DNA of 11,541 nucleotides from RI-43 sp033764725 (GCA_033764725.1 JANRIR010000085.1:1-11541), one strand, 5' to 3'. Shown: positions 1 through 6,717, numbered from the stretch's first letter. Numbers and translations are program-made. The notes: generated by a model from the letters alone, not told the origin.

Positions 1-107
1 CAAACGCTCGCGGCGGCGACGCCACCAGACTCTCCATAAGTGTTCGAAAAAATGGAACCGTCCGCATTCACCTTTCACCTATTCACCTTTCACCTCGCCA
101 AAGACCG
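1..107. other. Left-edge intergenic stretch rich in short repeats
   Basis: No gene is supported here. The stretch holds one degenerate copy of an AATGGAACCGTCC element and a short tandem array of TTCACCT heptamers, both listed separately. On the minus strand an ATG at 37-35 opens a frame that runs off the left edge (MESLVASPPRAF...). Twelve codons are too few to call a gene. Confidence 0.5.
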
Positions 108-140
108 TTAGTGACGCGAAAATGGAACCGTCCCCATTTC
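46..140. repeat. Two copies of an AATGGAACCGTCC palindromic element
   Basis: The string AAAATGGAACCGTCC occurs at about 49-63 and again at 119-133. In the second copy the arms AAATGG (120-125) and CCATTT (134-139) can pair around an 8-nt loop. In the first copy the right arm is degenerate (GCATTC, 64-69). A related, more diverged string, AAAAATGAACCTGTC, lies at about 159-173. From memory, GGGGACGGTTCC/GGGGACAGGTTC motifs flanked by AAATG recur in proteobacterial genomes near REP-associated tyrosine transposases. No such transposase gene is visible in this window, so the assignment to a REP-like family is inference. Confidence 0.6.
66..95. repeat. Short tandem repeat, four TTCACCT heptamers
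   Basis: The 15-mer ATTCACCTTTCACCT is present twice head to tail (66-80 and 81-95). Internally this gives four TTCACCT units at 67-73, 74-80, 82-88 and 89-95, with one extra A at position 81. It lies between the two AATGGAACCGTCC copies and is non-coding as far as can be seen. Confidence 0.85.
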
Positions 141-797
141 GACGGACGAGCTTTCCTGAAAAATGAACCTGTCACACCAGTAATGCTGGACACGCTCCCC
201 CCCCCGTACGGCATACGCCATTTGCGCTGATGACCTGTCATCGGCCACGACTATGATGCAGAGCGTGGTACGCTCGCGATGAGTAAGCCTATAGTTTGGT
301 CCGGGAGGATCGCAGCCTACAACAGCTACATCTTCTATCGCTTCACCGCGCTGTATTGCAAAGCTGCAGTACTGAGTGATGCCTTCGATGTACTCGCTCA
401 CACCCGGTAGTCGCAGCAATCCAGCATGCAGTTCAAGAGCGGTACAATTGCCCAAGCGTTCGAGCGCTGGGCAGAGAGGCGGGTTGAGGGGCGGTCTTAC
501 AAATGTACATCCGGACGGCCGATCTACAATTGTCGGCCGGCCAAAAGTTGGGGCGTCGAAGCAGTATTGCGCATAGCGTTCGTGCGCGCTTTGCCCTAGC
601 AGCTCGAACAAGTGCTCATTTATGGGGACGGTGATGTAGAGGTTTGTTGACAGCTGCGCATTGCGATCCCAGCTGAGTAGGTTGAAGAAAGAAGCGCTCC
701 AGAGCATGGTCAGCGAGAGTCCGAGAAACACAACAATCGACAGGATCGACCACAGGATCGGCCATGGTGTTCTTTGGTTAGTTGGCGCTTGAACCAC
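108..797 (-). CDS. Hypothetical single-pass, cysteine-rich membrane protein
   Basis: I do not recognise this 229-residue product. A GTG start at 797 is preferred because the overlapping hlyD remnant ends at 802 and a purine-rich GGGAGAGG sequence lies just upstream. A longer frame from an ATG at 860 would only read through the hlyD 3' end. The protein has a short N-terminal tail and one strong hydrophobic helix (about residues 12-34, PWPILWSILSIVVFLGL...). A roughly 190-residue, presumably periplasmic, part follows, with eight cysteines (79, 97, 109, 118, 144, 162, 180, 208) that could form disulfides. The last 20-odd residues (after about 205) are encoded by the interspersed repeat sequence, so the natural C-terminus may have been replaced or extended. 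GC is about 54% in the lines I counted, well below the right-hand genes. It lies just downstream of the hlyD-like remnant on the same strand, so it may be part of a lost secretion locus. Confidence 0.55.
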   Translation of the reverse strand: MVQAPTNQRTPWPILWSILSIVVFLGLSLTMLWSASFFNLLSWDRNAQLSTNLYITVPINEHLFELLGQSAHERYAQYCFDAPTFGRPTIVDRPSGCTFVRPPLNPPLCPALERLGNCTALELHAGLLRLPGVSEYIEGITQYCSFAIQRGEAIEDVAVVGCDPPGPNYRLTHRERTTLCIIVVADDRSSAQMAYAVRGGERVQHYWCDRFIFQESSSVEMGTVPFSRH

Positions 798-801
798 CCC
801 C

Positions 802-1648
802 CTACCTCTCCCGCCCCGCTTCCTCGACCCGCCGTGCGATCGGCGAAAGCAGGAATTCAATAATCCGTCGTCGTCCCGTCATAATCTCCGCCGTCACCGC
901 CATGCCGGCGGTGAGCGCGCGGCGTCGTCCGGCTACCGTAACGTGCTGTTGCGACAATTCAATCCGCGCGGGAAAAACCAGGCCTAAAGTCTCGTCATCA
1001 ATGGCGTCGCGCGAGAGAAAAATCAGCCGCCCTTGCACGACGCCGTAGCGCGTGAACGGAAACGCTTCGAGCTTCACGCGCACGCTCTGGCCTTCGCGCA
1101 CAAAGCCGTTCGACGGCGAAATGTCCCCCGGACATTTCGCTTTTCGTCTCACCCCGATTGAGCACATTCACTTCCACGATCAGGCGCGCGCCCTCCGGCA
1201 CGATGATCAGCAGCGGATCGGCAGGCCGCGCGACGGCGCCGATCGTCGTCACCTGCAATTGCTACACAATGCCGGCCGCCGGCACCGTCAACAGCGTGCG
1301 GCGATTGCGATCCTGCGCGATCGTCAATTCCTCGCGCCGCACGCGCGCGGTCGCATCGGCTTCCTTGAAAGCATCGAGCGCTTCGCGGCGAAACGTCGTG
1401 TCCAATTCCGCGAGGCGTTGGGCCACGGCGGCCTCCGCCGCTGCGCCCCGCGCGATCTCTTCGCGGCGGATGATGAGGTCGTGCCGCAATCCTATGGCGC
1501 GCTCCTTGAACTCCGCCACGCGCAGACGCGGCGCAAAGCCCTGCGCCTCCAAATTGCGAAACGCCTGCAATTGCTGCTCGACCAGCGTTGCGGAAAGACA
1601 GTGGAGGGTTTGCGAAAAGCCGGCGATGTCTTGCCATGACCAACTGAC
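802..1648 (-). pseudogene. HlyD-family type I secretion membrane fusion protein, decayed remnant
   Basis: HlyD-family adaptors bridge an inner-membrane ABC transporter and an outer-membrane TolC-type channel. Pieces of the C-terminal about 270 residues are readable on the minus strand. A coiled-coil hairpin segment comes first (LEAQGFAPRLRVAEFKERAIGLRHDL..., about 1550-1270), then the lipoyl/beta-barrel transition VPAAGIV-stop-QLQVTTIGAVARPADPLLIIVPE. After that come REGQSVRVKLEAFPFTRYG and the typical ending RRIIEFLLSPIARRVEEAGRER, with the stop at 804-802. Three defects are visible. The N-terminal anchor and first half are absent (an in-frame stop lies at 1651-1649). A TAG at 1264-1262 sits where relatives have Gln (VQQL). 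A palindromic insert at 1108-1153 shifts the frame between VLNR and GFVREGQ. Full-length relatives are usually about 430-480 residues, so this is a pseudogene. Confidence 0.85.
1108..1153. repeat. Palindromic element inserted in the hlyD remnant
   Basis: A perfect 11-bp inverted repeat (GCGAAATGTCC at 1116-1126, GGACATTTCGC at 1130-1140) surrounds a CCC loop. Read on the minus strand it replaces the two codons expected between VLNR and GFVREGQ in HlyD proteins with 46 nt. The net gain of 40 nt breaks the frame. The arms (AAATG...GTCC, GGAC...CATTT) resemble the AAATGG/CCATTT arms of the element near position 120, so both may belong to one interspersed palindromic family. Confidence 0.65.
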
Positions 1649-1659
1649 TTAGTCATAGT
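1631..1659 (+). promoter_or_regulatory. Candidate promoter and operator of the toxin-antitoxin pair
   Basis: TTGCCA (1631-1636) and CATAGT (1654-1659) are 17 bp apart and resemble sigma70 -35 and -10 hexamers (5/6 and 4/6 matches). The inverted repeat TGACT-T-AGTCA (1645-1655) lies in the spacer and touches the -10 box, a plausible site for autorepression by the antitoxin. Transcription would start at or next to the ATG at 1666, giving a leaderless mRNA. This agrees with the lack of a clear ribosome binding site. Confidence 0.35.
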
Positions 1660-1665
1660 GCGCGG

Positions 1666-1917
1666 ATGACTGACGCCGTCAATGTCGCCGAGGCGAAAGC
1701 CAAATTGTCCGAACTCCTCGCCCGTGTCGAAGCCGGCGAGGAGATCACCATAGCGCGGGCGGGAAAGCCGATTGCGCGGTTGGTGGCGGCGCCGGCGCCC
1801 GAGGCGCAAGCGCGCAAAGCGGGGATGTGGCGTCATGTTTTTCCGGAAGATTGGAATCCGGCCGACGCGCTGGACGAGGATGATCCGGCTTACTGGGGCG
1901 AAAGCGGCGCGGCGTGA
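1666..1917 (+). CDS. Phd/YefM-family antitoxin
   Basis: This 83-residue protein is the antitoxin of a type II toxin-antitoxin pair. It is expected to bind and neutralise the downstream PIN-domain toxin and to repress its own promoter. The N-terminal half has the family's hallmark pattern: VNVAEAKAKLSELLARVEAGEEITIARAGKPIARLVAAP (about residues 5-43), i.e. N-A-K-x-x-L-S-x-L-L followed by a G-x-P-x-A-x-L strand. The C-terminal tail, rich in acidic and aromatic residues (WRHVFPEDWNPADALDEDDPAYWG, about 54-78), fits a toxin-binding segment. Its TGA overlaps the toxin's GTG start in a GTGA junction, so translation is probably coupled. There is no obvious Shine-Dalgarno upstream, and an inverted repeat just upstream is a possible autoregulatory operator. 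Confidence 0.9.
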   Translation: MTDAVNVAEAKAKLSELLARVEAGEEITIARAGKPIARLVAAPAPEAQARKAGMWRHVFPEDWNPADALDEDDPAYWGESGAA

Positions 1918-2294
1918 GCCTGCTGCTCGACACCAGCACTCTGATCTGGTTTCTGGCGGGTGATGCGGCCTTGAGCAGGCGGGCGCGCAACGCCATTGAA
2001 AAACGCGACGCGACAATCGTCGTCAGCGCGGTCAGCGGCTATGAAATCGAACTGAAGCGCACGCTCGGGAAGACCATGCCGGCTCTGCCGGCCGATCTGC
2101 CGCAGGCCCTGCGTGCGGCTGGCTTCACGCTGTTGCCGATTTCGTTTGCGCACACGTGCGCCGCGGGACGGCTGGCCTTGTCGCATAAGGACCCGTGGGA
2201 TCGCTTGCTGATTGCACAGGCGCATGGTGAAGGCCTGCCGATTGCGTCGCCGGACCCGGTTTTCGCGGCGTTCGGCTGCCGTGTGATCTGGTGA
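1914..2294 (+). CDS. vapC: PIN-domain (VapC-like) ribonuclease toxin
   Basis: A 126-residue PIN-domain protein, the usual length for VapC-like toxins. These are Mg-dependent endoribonucleases that cut tRNA, rRNA or mRNA when freed from the antitoxin. The acidic active-site set is present: Asp6 (LLLDTSTLIWFL), Glu44 (VSAVSGYEIELKR), Asp93/Asp96 (HKDPWDRLLIAQA) and Asp114 (ASPDPVF). The DPWDR..AQA block is typical of the subfamily paired with Phd/YefM antitoxins. The GTG start overlaps the antitoxin stop by 4 nt. All catalytic residues are intact, so it is probably functional. The RNA target cannot be inferred from the sequence. The 43 bp between this gene and guaB hold no clear terminator, so read-through into guaB is possible. 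Confidence 0.9.
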   Translation: MSLLLDTSTLIWFLAGDAALSRRARNAIEKRDATIVVSAVSGYEIELKRTLGKTMPALPADLPQALRAAGFTLLPISFAHTCAAGRLALSHKDPWDRLLIAQAHGEGLPIASPDPVFAAFGCRVIW

Positions 2295-2337
2295 CCCCCA
2301 CCTTGCCAAACCGCCCGCGACTCTCTACCAGCCGTCC

Positions 2338-3798
2338 ATGGAAATCCGCGATGCGCTGACCTTTGACGACGTGCTGCTCGAACCGGGCGCGTCCGAGGTG
2401 TTGCCCGCCGAGGCCGATGTCCGCACACGGCTGACGCGCACGGTTCAGCTCAATATCCCGCTCATCTCCGCAGCGATGGACACCGTCACCGAGGCGCGGC
2501 TGGCCATCGCGATGGCGCAGGCCGGGGGCTTGGGCGTCGTGCACCGCAATCTGGCGCCGGCCGAGCAGGCCGAGCAGGTGCGCATGGTCAAGAAGTTCGA
2601 GAGCGGCATGGTGATCGATCCGATCACCATCCACCCCGATCAGCCCATCGCCGAGATCGTCGAGATCAAGCGCCAGCGCGGCGTCGGCGGATTTCCGGTG
2701 GTGGCGCGCGGCTCGAAGAAGCTCGTCGGCATCCTCACCAATCGCGACATGCGCTTTGCGGAGGGTCACGAGCGCGTCGCCGATCTGATGACGCAGGATC
2801 GCCTGATCACGGTGCGCGAGGGCGCCGATCAGCGCGAGGCGCGCGCGCTGCTGCACAAGCACCGCATCGAGCGGGTGATCGTTGTCGATGAGAAGAATAA
2901 TTGCGTCGGCCTGATCACGGTTAAGGATTTCGAAAAGGCGCAAGCGTTTCCACATGCCGCCAAGGATGAGCAGGGCCGTCTGCGCGTCGGGGCCGCCTCA
3001 ACGGTCGGCGATGACGGCTTCGAACGCTCGCTGGCGCTGATCGAGGCCGGCGTCGACGTGCTGGTGATCGACACCGCGCACGGCCATTCGCAATTGGTGC
3101 TCAAGGCGGTCGATCGCGTGAAGCGCCATTCCAATCGCGTGCAGGTCATCGCCGGCAACGTCGCCACCCATGACGGCGCCAAAGCGCTGATCGATGCGGG
3201 CGCGGATGCGATCAAGGTCGGCATCGGGCCGGGCTCGATCTGCACCACGCGCATCGTCGCCGGCGTCGGCGTGCCGCAGCTGACCGCGATCATGGATGCA
3301 GTCGCCGCCGCGCAGAAGGCCGACGTGCCGGTGATTGCCGATGGCGGCATCAAGTTTTCCGGCGATCTCGCCAAGGCGCTCGCGGCCGGCGCAGAGGTCG
3401 CGATGATCGGCTCGCTGCTGGCGGGTTCGGAAGAGGCGCCGGGCGAGGTGATCCTGTTCCAGGGCCGGTCCTATAAGACCTATCGCGGCATGGGGTCGCT
3501 CGGCGCCATGGCGCGCGGCTCGGCCGACCGGTACTTTCAGAAGGAAGTTTCCGATCAGATGAAACTGGTGCCCGAAGGCATCGAGGGGCGTGTTCCGTTC
3601 AAGGGCGGGGTTGCGAACATCCTGCACCAATTGGTCGGCGGCCTGCGCGCCGCAATGGGCTATACCGGCGCGAAGACGCTTACGGATTTGCGCAACAACG
3701 CCCGCTTCGTGCGCATCTCGGCGGCGGGCCTGCGCGAAAGCCATGTCCATGACGTCGCCATCACACGCGAGGCGCCGAACTATCCCTTGGGCGGGTAA
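2338..3798 (+). CDS. guaB: IMP dehydrogenase (GuaB)
   Basis: A cytoplasmic enzyme that oxidises IMP to XMP with NAD+, the committed step of guanine nucleotide synthesis. The 486-residue length is normal. The N-terminus (LTFDDVLLEPGASEVLP, 7-23) starts the TIM barrel. Two CBS domains interrupt it at about residues 93-205. The barrel then resumes with IDTAHGH (244-250), the catalytic loop GIGPGSICTTRIVAGVG (295-311, nucleophile Cys302), the phosphate-binding IADGGI (333-338) and GRSYKTYRGMGSLGAM (376-391). The flap Arg-Tyr pair is at 398-399, and EGIEGRVPFKG (413-423) follows. The ATG start gives the standard N-terminus, although no strong Shine-Dalgarno is seen. XMP is used by GuaA, encoded at the right end of the window. 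Confidence 0.98.
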   Translation: MEIRDALTFDDVLLEPGASEVLPAEADVRTRLTRTVQLNIPLISAAMDTVTEARLAIAMAQAGGLGVVHRNLAPAEQAEQVRMVKKFESGMVIDPITIHPDQPIAEIVEIKRQRGVGGFPVVARGSKKLVGILTNRDMRFAEGHERVADLMTQDRLITVREGADQREARALLHKHRIERVIVVDEKNNCVGLITVKDFEKAQAFPHAAKDEQGRLRVGAASTVGDDGFERSLALIEAGVDVLVIDTAHGHSQLVLKAVDRVKRHSNRVQVIAGNVATHDGAKALIDAGADAIKVGIGPGSICTTRIVAGVGVPQLTAIMDAVAAAQKADVPVIADGGIKFSGDLAKALAAGAEVAMIGSLLAGSEEAPGEVILFQGRSYKTYRGMGSLGAMARGSADRYFQKEVSDQMKLVPEGIEGRVPFKGGVANILHQLVGGLRAAMGYTGAKTLTDLRNNARFVRISAAGLRESHVHDVAITREAPNYPLGG

Positions 3799-3799
3799 C

Positions 3800-4192
3800 A
3801 TGATGAATAACCGCAAATATTCGATCGCAGTCATTGCATTGATGGCACTTGCACCTGTACCAAACGCGCTTTCGCAAACGGAGGCACCGTGGCTGCAAGA
3901 GTATTTGCAGATTAGTCGCTATCGCATCACCAGTTGCGATGATCGAGCGCCACATGATTTGATTGCTGCTTTTTCGCTAAAGTACGAATTTGGTGATAGG
4001 CTGCAAAAGATTCCAGAGGTCAGCGCAATAGTAAACCGTCCCAATATCCTAATCGCTGACCGATACTTTGGCATTGGCTGTTTTGCAGTGGCGGAGCAGC
4101 TGTATTACGAGGCCATTTCTAACGGGGCTGATGGCACAGATTTGAATACTGCGCAGGCCGGATTGGCCAGGTCTCTAGCTGGTCGACGTTGA
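3800..4192 (+). CDS. Small predicted secreted protein, unknown function
   Basis: I do not recognise this 130-residue protein. The ATG at 3800 (or the next one, at 3803) is chosen because it follows the guaB stop by one nucleotide. It also gives a good signal peptide: NNRK, a hydrophobic core YSIAVIALMALAPVP, and likely cleavage around residues 23-26 (NALSQ). The frame stays open further upstream only inside guaB. The mature part (about 105 residues) has two cysteines (46 and 94) that could form a disulfide. The helical stretch GIGCFAVAEQLYYEAISNGADG looks like a TPR/Sel1-type hairpin, but a single repeat is weak evidence. GC is about 51% (hand count over 3841-4190), against about 70% in guaB and rsmB. 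Yet the gene is fitted with one-nucleotide gaps on both sides, so it is probably co-translated with them. Confidence 0.7.
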   Translation: MMNNRKYSIAVIALMALAPVPNALSQTEAPWLQEYLQISRYRITSCDDRAPHDLIAAFSLKYEFGDRLQKIPEVSAIVNRPNILIADRYFGIGCFAVAEQLYYEAISNGADGTDLNTAQAGLARSLAGRR

Positions 4193-4193
4193 C

Positions 4194-5474
4194 GTGCGTC
4201 CCGGCGCGCGGCTGCGGGCCGCCATCGACGTTCTAACCGACATGGAGGCGCGCAAGCGCCCCGCCGCAGACGCGCTCAAGGATTGGGCCCTGACGCACCG
4301 GTTCGCCGGCTCGAAGGATCGCGCCGCGATCGGCGATCTCGTGTTCGGGAGCCTGCGCTGGAAGGCGTCGAGCGCGTGGCGGCTCAAGGCCGATACGCCG
4401 CGCGCCTGGGTCTTTGGCGCCGCGCGCTGGGGTTTCGGCGCGTCGGCAGAAGACCTCGAAGCGCAATGCGCTGATCCGCACGCGCCTGAAGCCCCAAGCG
4501 CAGAGGAGATGGCGCGCCTCAAGGGCGGAACGCTCCAAGACGCGCCGCCTTACGTGCGCGGCGATTATCCCGAATGGCTCGACGGCAGTCTCGCACGCGC
4601 CTTCGGCGACGCGCGGGCTGAGGAGGGCGCAAGCCTGGCCGCGCCCGCGCCGCTCGATCTGCGCGCCAATGCGCTGAAAACCGATCGCGACGCGGTGATC
4701 GCCGCGCTCGCCAAAAGCCCGCGGCTCGCCGAGCCGCCGCAGCCTGCGCCCTATGCGCCGCACGGCGTGCGCATCCCCTGGGCGCAGGGACGATCCTTTC
4801 CGTGGGCGAGCGAGCAGGCGTTCGTGAAGGGCTGGTTCGAGGTGCAGGACGAGGGCAGCCAATTGGCGGCGCTGATGTGCGGGGCGCAGGCGGGCATGCA
4901 GGTGGCCGACGTCTGCGCCGGCGGCGGCGGCAAGACGCTGGCGCTCGCTGCTATGCTGGGCAATAGCGGCCAGATCTACGCCTTCGACATCGACGGACGA
5001 CGTCTTGCGCCCCTGAAGGAGCGGCTGGACCGGGCGGGCGTACGCAACGTGCAGATCCGGGCGCCGGCGCGCGATCGCGATGTTTTGGCGGATTTGAAAC
5101 AAAAGGCCGATATCGTTCTCGTCGATGCGCCCTGCACGGGATCGGGCACGTGGCGGCGCGCGCCGGATTCAAAATGGCGCCTGCGTCCCAATGCGCTGGC
5201 GATGCGCCAGAGCGAGCAGCGCGCCGCGCTTGCGCTGGCGGCGCCGCTGGTCAAGCCCGGCGGGGCGCTCATCTATGTGACGTGCTCGGTCCTTCCCGAC
5301 GAGAACGAGGACCAGATCGCAGCCTTTCTGGGCGCCGATCCCGCCTTCGCGCACGCGCCGTTCGACGCGGTTCCCGCGCCACACCATAAGCGGGCGCACG
5401 GCGTGCAGTTCACGCCGCTGAAGACCGGCTGCGACGGTTTCTTTGTGGCGCGGCTGCGGCGCGCCGGTGCGTAA
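4194..5474 (+). CDS. rsmB: 16S rRNA (cytosine-5) methyltransferase RsmB
   Basis: An S-adenosylmethionine-dependent enzyme of the RsmB/Sun/NOL1 family; the E. coli protein methylates C967 of 16S rRNA. The 426-residue product begins with a NusB-like RNA-binding region (GARLRAAIDVL...FAGSKDRAAIGDLVFGSLRW, about 4-56). The Rossmann methyltransferase core follows, with SAM motif I DVCAGGGGKTLALAA (239-253) and the acidic FDIDGRRL (264-271). Motif IV is DAPCTGSGTWRRAPDSKWR (311-329, Cys314) and motif VI is YVTCSVLPDENE (361-372, Cys364), supplying the two cysteines of the m5C mechanism. It ends with the usual FFVARL strand. The GTG start lies one nucleotide after the preceding stop and gives the expected N-terminus. 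A gene of this type between guaB and guaA is, from memory, a common alphaproteobacterial arrangement. Its 3' end overlaps the next gene by 8 nt. Confidence 0.95.
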   Translation: MRPGARLRAAIDVLTDMEARKRPAADALKDWALTHRFAGSKDRAAIGDLVFGSLRWKASSAWRLKADTPRAWVFGAARWGFGASAEDLEAQCADPHAPEAPSAEEMARLKGGTLQDAPPYVRGDYPEWLDGSLARAFGDARAEEGASLAAPAPLDLRANALKTDRDAVIAALAKSPRLAEPPQPAPYAPHGVRIPWAQGRSFPWASEQAFVKGWFEVQDEGSQLAALMCGAQAGMQVADVCAGGGGKTLALAAMLGNSGQIYAFDIDGRRLAPLKERLDRAGVRNVQIRAPARDRDVLADLKQKADIVLVDAPCTGSGTWRRAPDSKWRLRPNALAMRQSEQRAALALAAPLVKPGGALIYVTCSVLPDENEDQIAAFLGADPAFAHAPFDAVPAPHHKRAHGVQFTPLKTGCDGFFVARLRRAGA

Positions 5475-6675
5475 GCTGTCGATCGCGATTGCGGGGATCG
5501 GCGTCGGCGGCTTGGCAAGCGCTGCGCTGTTGGCGCGGGACGGCCATCGCGTGGTCGCGTTCGACCAGGCGCCCGCGCCGCGTCCTGTGGGGTCTGGCCT
5601 CATCGTCCAGCCTGTCGGTTTGGCGGTGCTGGCGGCGCTCGGCGCGATCGCGCCTGCGCGCGCCCTTGGCGCGCCGATACGCCGGCTTCTAGGTCGCTCC
5701 ATGCCGCGCGGCGTCACCGCGCTCGACGTGCGCTACGACGCGTTGGCGCCAAGCGCGCACGGTCTCGGCATGCACCGCGCCGCACTCTTCGACACGCTGC
5801 ACGACGCCGCGCGCGGCGCCGGCGCCGAGCTTGTTTTCGGGCGTGCGGTGACGGGCTGTACGGCGGATGCTTCCGAGGCGCGGCTGACATTCGCCGACGG
5901 CGCCGCCAGCGCGCGGTTCGATCTGGTGGTCGATGCGTTGGGCGCGCGCTCGCCCTTGTCGCGCCCGGCGCCGCCGCTGTCCTATGGCGCGTTGTGGGCG
6001 AATGCGCCTGCCGATGCGGCGGCGCATGGCGAGGATCGTCTCGAGCAGCGGTATGTCCGCGCCGCGAAGATGGTGGGGGTGTTGCCGATCGGCAAACGGG
6101 TCGCCGGCGGCGGTGCGCAGGTTTCCTATTTCTGGAGCCTGCGGCGGAACGACTACGCCGCGTGGCGCGCCCGGCCGCTCGACGCATGGAAAAGCGAGGC
6201 GCTCGCCCTATGGCCGGAGACCGCGCCGTTTCTTGAGCGCCTTACGCATCACGACGATTTCGTCTTCGCCGCCTATGCGCACCGCACGCTGCGCCAGCCC
6301 GTTGCGGGCGCGCTCGTTCATCTCGGCGACGCCTGGCACAGCGCCAGCCCGCAATTGGGGCAGGGCGCGAACATGGCGCTGCTCGACGCCTATGCGCTGT
6401 CGCTTGCGCTGCGCGCGCAGGACGATCTGGCGACGGCGCTTGCGGAATATGCGCGCGTCCGGCGCTGGCATGTGCAGCTGTATCAGTGGGCGTCTTGGGC
6501 GCTGACGCCCGCCTATCAATCCGACGGCGCGCTCTTCGCCTGGGCGCGCGATGCGCTGGCGGGGCCGGCCGCGCGGCTCTGGCCGGGCCCCCAGCTGTTG
6601 GCGGCGCTTGTAACCGGGGTGGTCGGCGCGCCCCTGCATGCGATAGAAGCGCTGCAGGGGCGTGCGCCCTCTTGA
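5467..6675 (+). CDS. FAD-dependent monooxygenase (PHBH/UbiH-type fold)
   Basis: A 402-residue flavoprotein of the class A aromatic hydroxylase family. These enzymes use NAD(P)H and O2 to hydroxylate a substrate through a flavin hydroperoxide. Visible motifs are the N-terminal dinucleotide fold IAIAGIGVGGLASAALLARDGH (GxGxxG at 10-15, ending in Asp33 of AFDQAP) and an LVVDALGARS stretch (153-162). The latter stands where the family usually has the DG motif (GADGARS); here the Asp-Gly is altered. The FAD ribityl motif GDAWHSASPQLGQGANMALLDA is at 287-308. The GTG at 5467 is preferred because it starts directly before the first beta strand and overlaps rsmB by only 8 nt; no clear Shine-Dalgarno precedes it. 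Substrate is unknown: ubiquinone-type hydroxylation, aromatic catabolism or halogenase-like chemistry cannot be separated here. Neighbouring thiolase and NADH dehydrogenase genes suggest co-expression only. Confidence 0.85.
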   Translation: MRKLSIAIAGIGVGGLASAALLARDGHRVVAFDQAPAPRPVGSGLIVQPVGLAVLAALGAIAPARALGAPIRRLLGRSMPRGVTALDVRYDALAPSAHGLGMHRAALFDTLHDAARGAGAELVFGRAVTGCTADASEARLTFADGAASARFDLVVDALGARSPLSRPAPPLSYGALWANAPADAAAHGEDRLEQRYVRAAKMVGVLPIGKRVAGGGAQVSYFWSLRRNDYAAWRARPLDAWKSEALALWPETAPFLERLTHHDDFVFAAYAHRTLRQPVAGALVHLGDAWHSASPQLGQGANMALLDAYALSLALRAQDDLATALAEYARVRRWHVQLYQWASWALTPAYQSDGALFAWARDALAGPAARLWPGPQLLAALVTGVVGAPLHAIEALQGRAPS

Positions 6676-6677
6676 GC

Positions 6678-6691
6678 GGCGCTGCAGCGCC
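6678..6691. repeat. 14-bp perfect palindrome upstream of the thiolase gene
   Basis: GGCGCTGCAGCGCC is a perfect palindrome in the 42-bp gap between the monooxygenase and the thiolase. In RNA it could form a 5-bp GC stem with a TGCA loop. Only a weak TCTT follows, so it is not a convincing intrinsic terminator. It could be an operator half-site pair or an mRNA-processing hairpin, or simply chance in GC-rich DNA. Confidence 0.3.
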
Positions 6692-6717
6692 TCTTACGCC
6701 CGCGTCAAGGAGACCTC

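Noticed and set aside
1052..1639. Plus-strand frame of 195 codons opposite the hlyD remnant
   Set aside because: It reads through the antisense of recognisable HlyD segments and shows no domain of its own.
2125..2955. 276-codon minus-strand frame over the toxin and guaB
   Set aside because: Antisense shadow of clear plus-strand genes; low-complexity His/Asp/Ala composition.
3590..3799. Upstream extension of the small secreted-protein gene into guaB
   Set aside because: The extra 70 residues are an out-of-frame reading of guaB (Arg/Ser/Cys-rich) and would hide the signal peptide that begins at 3800.
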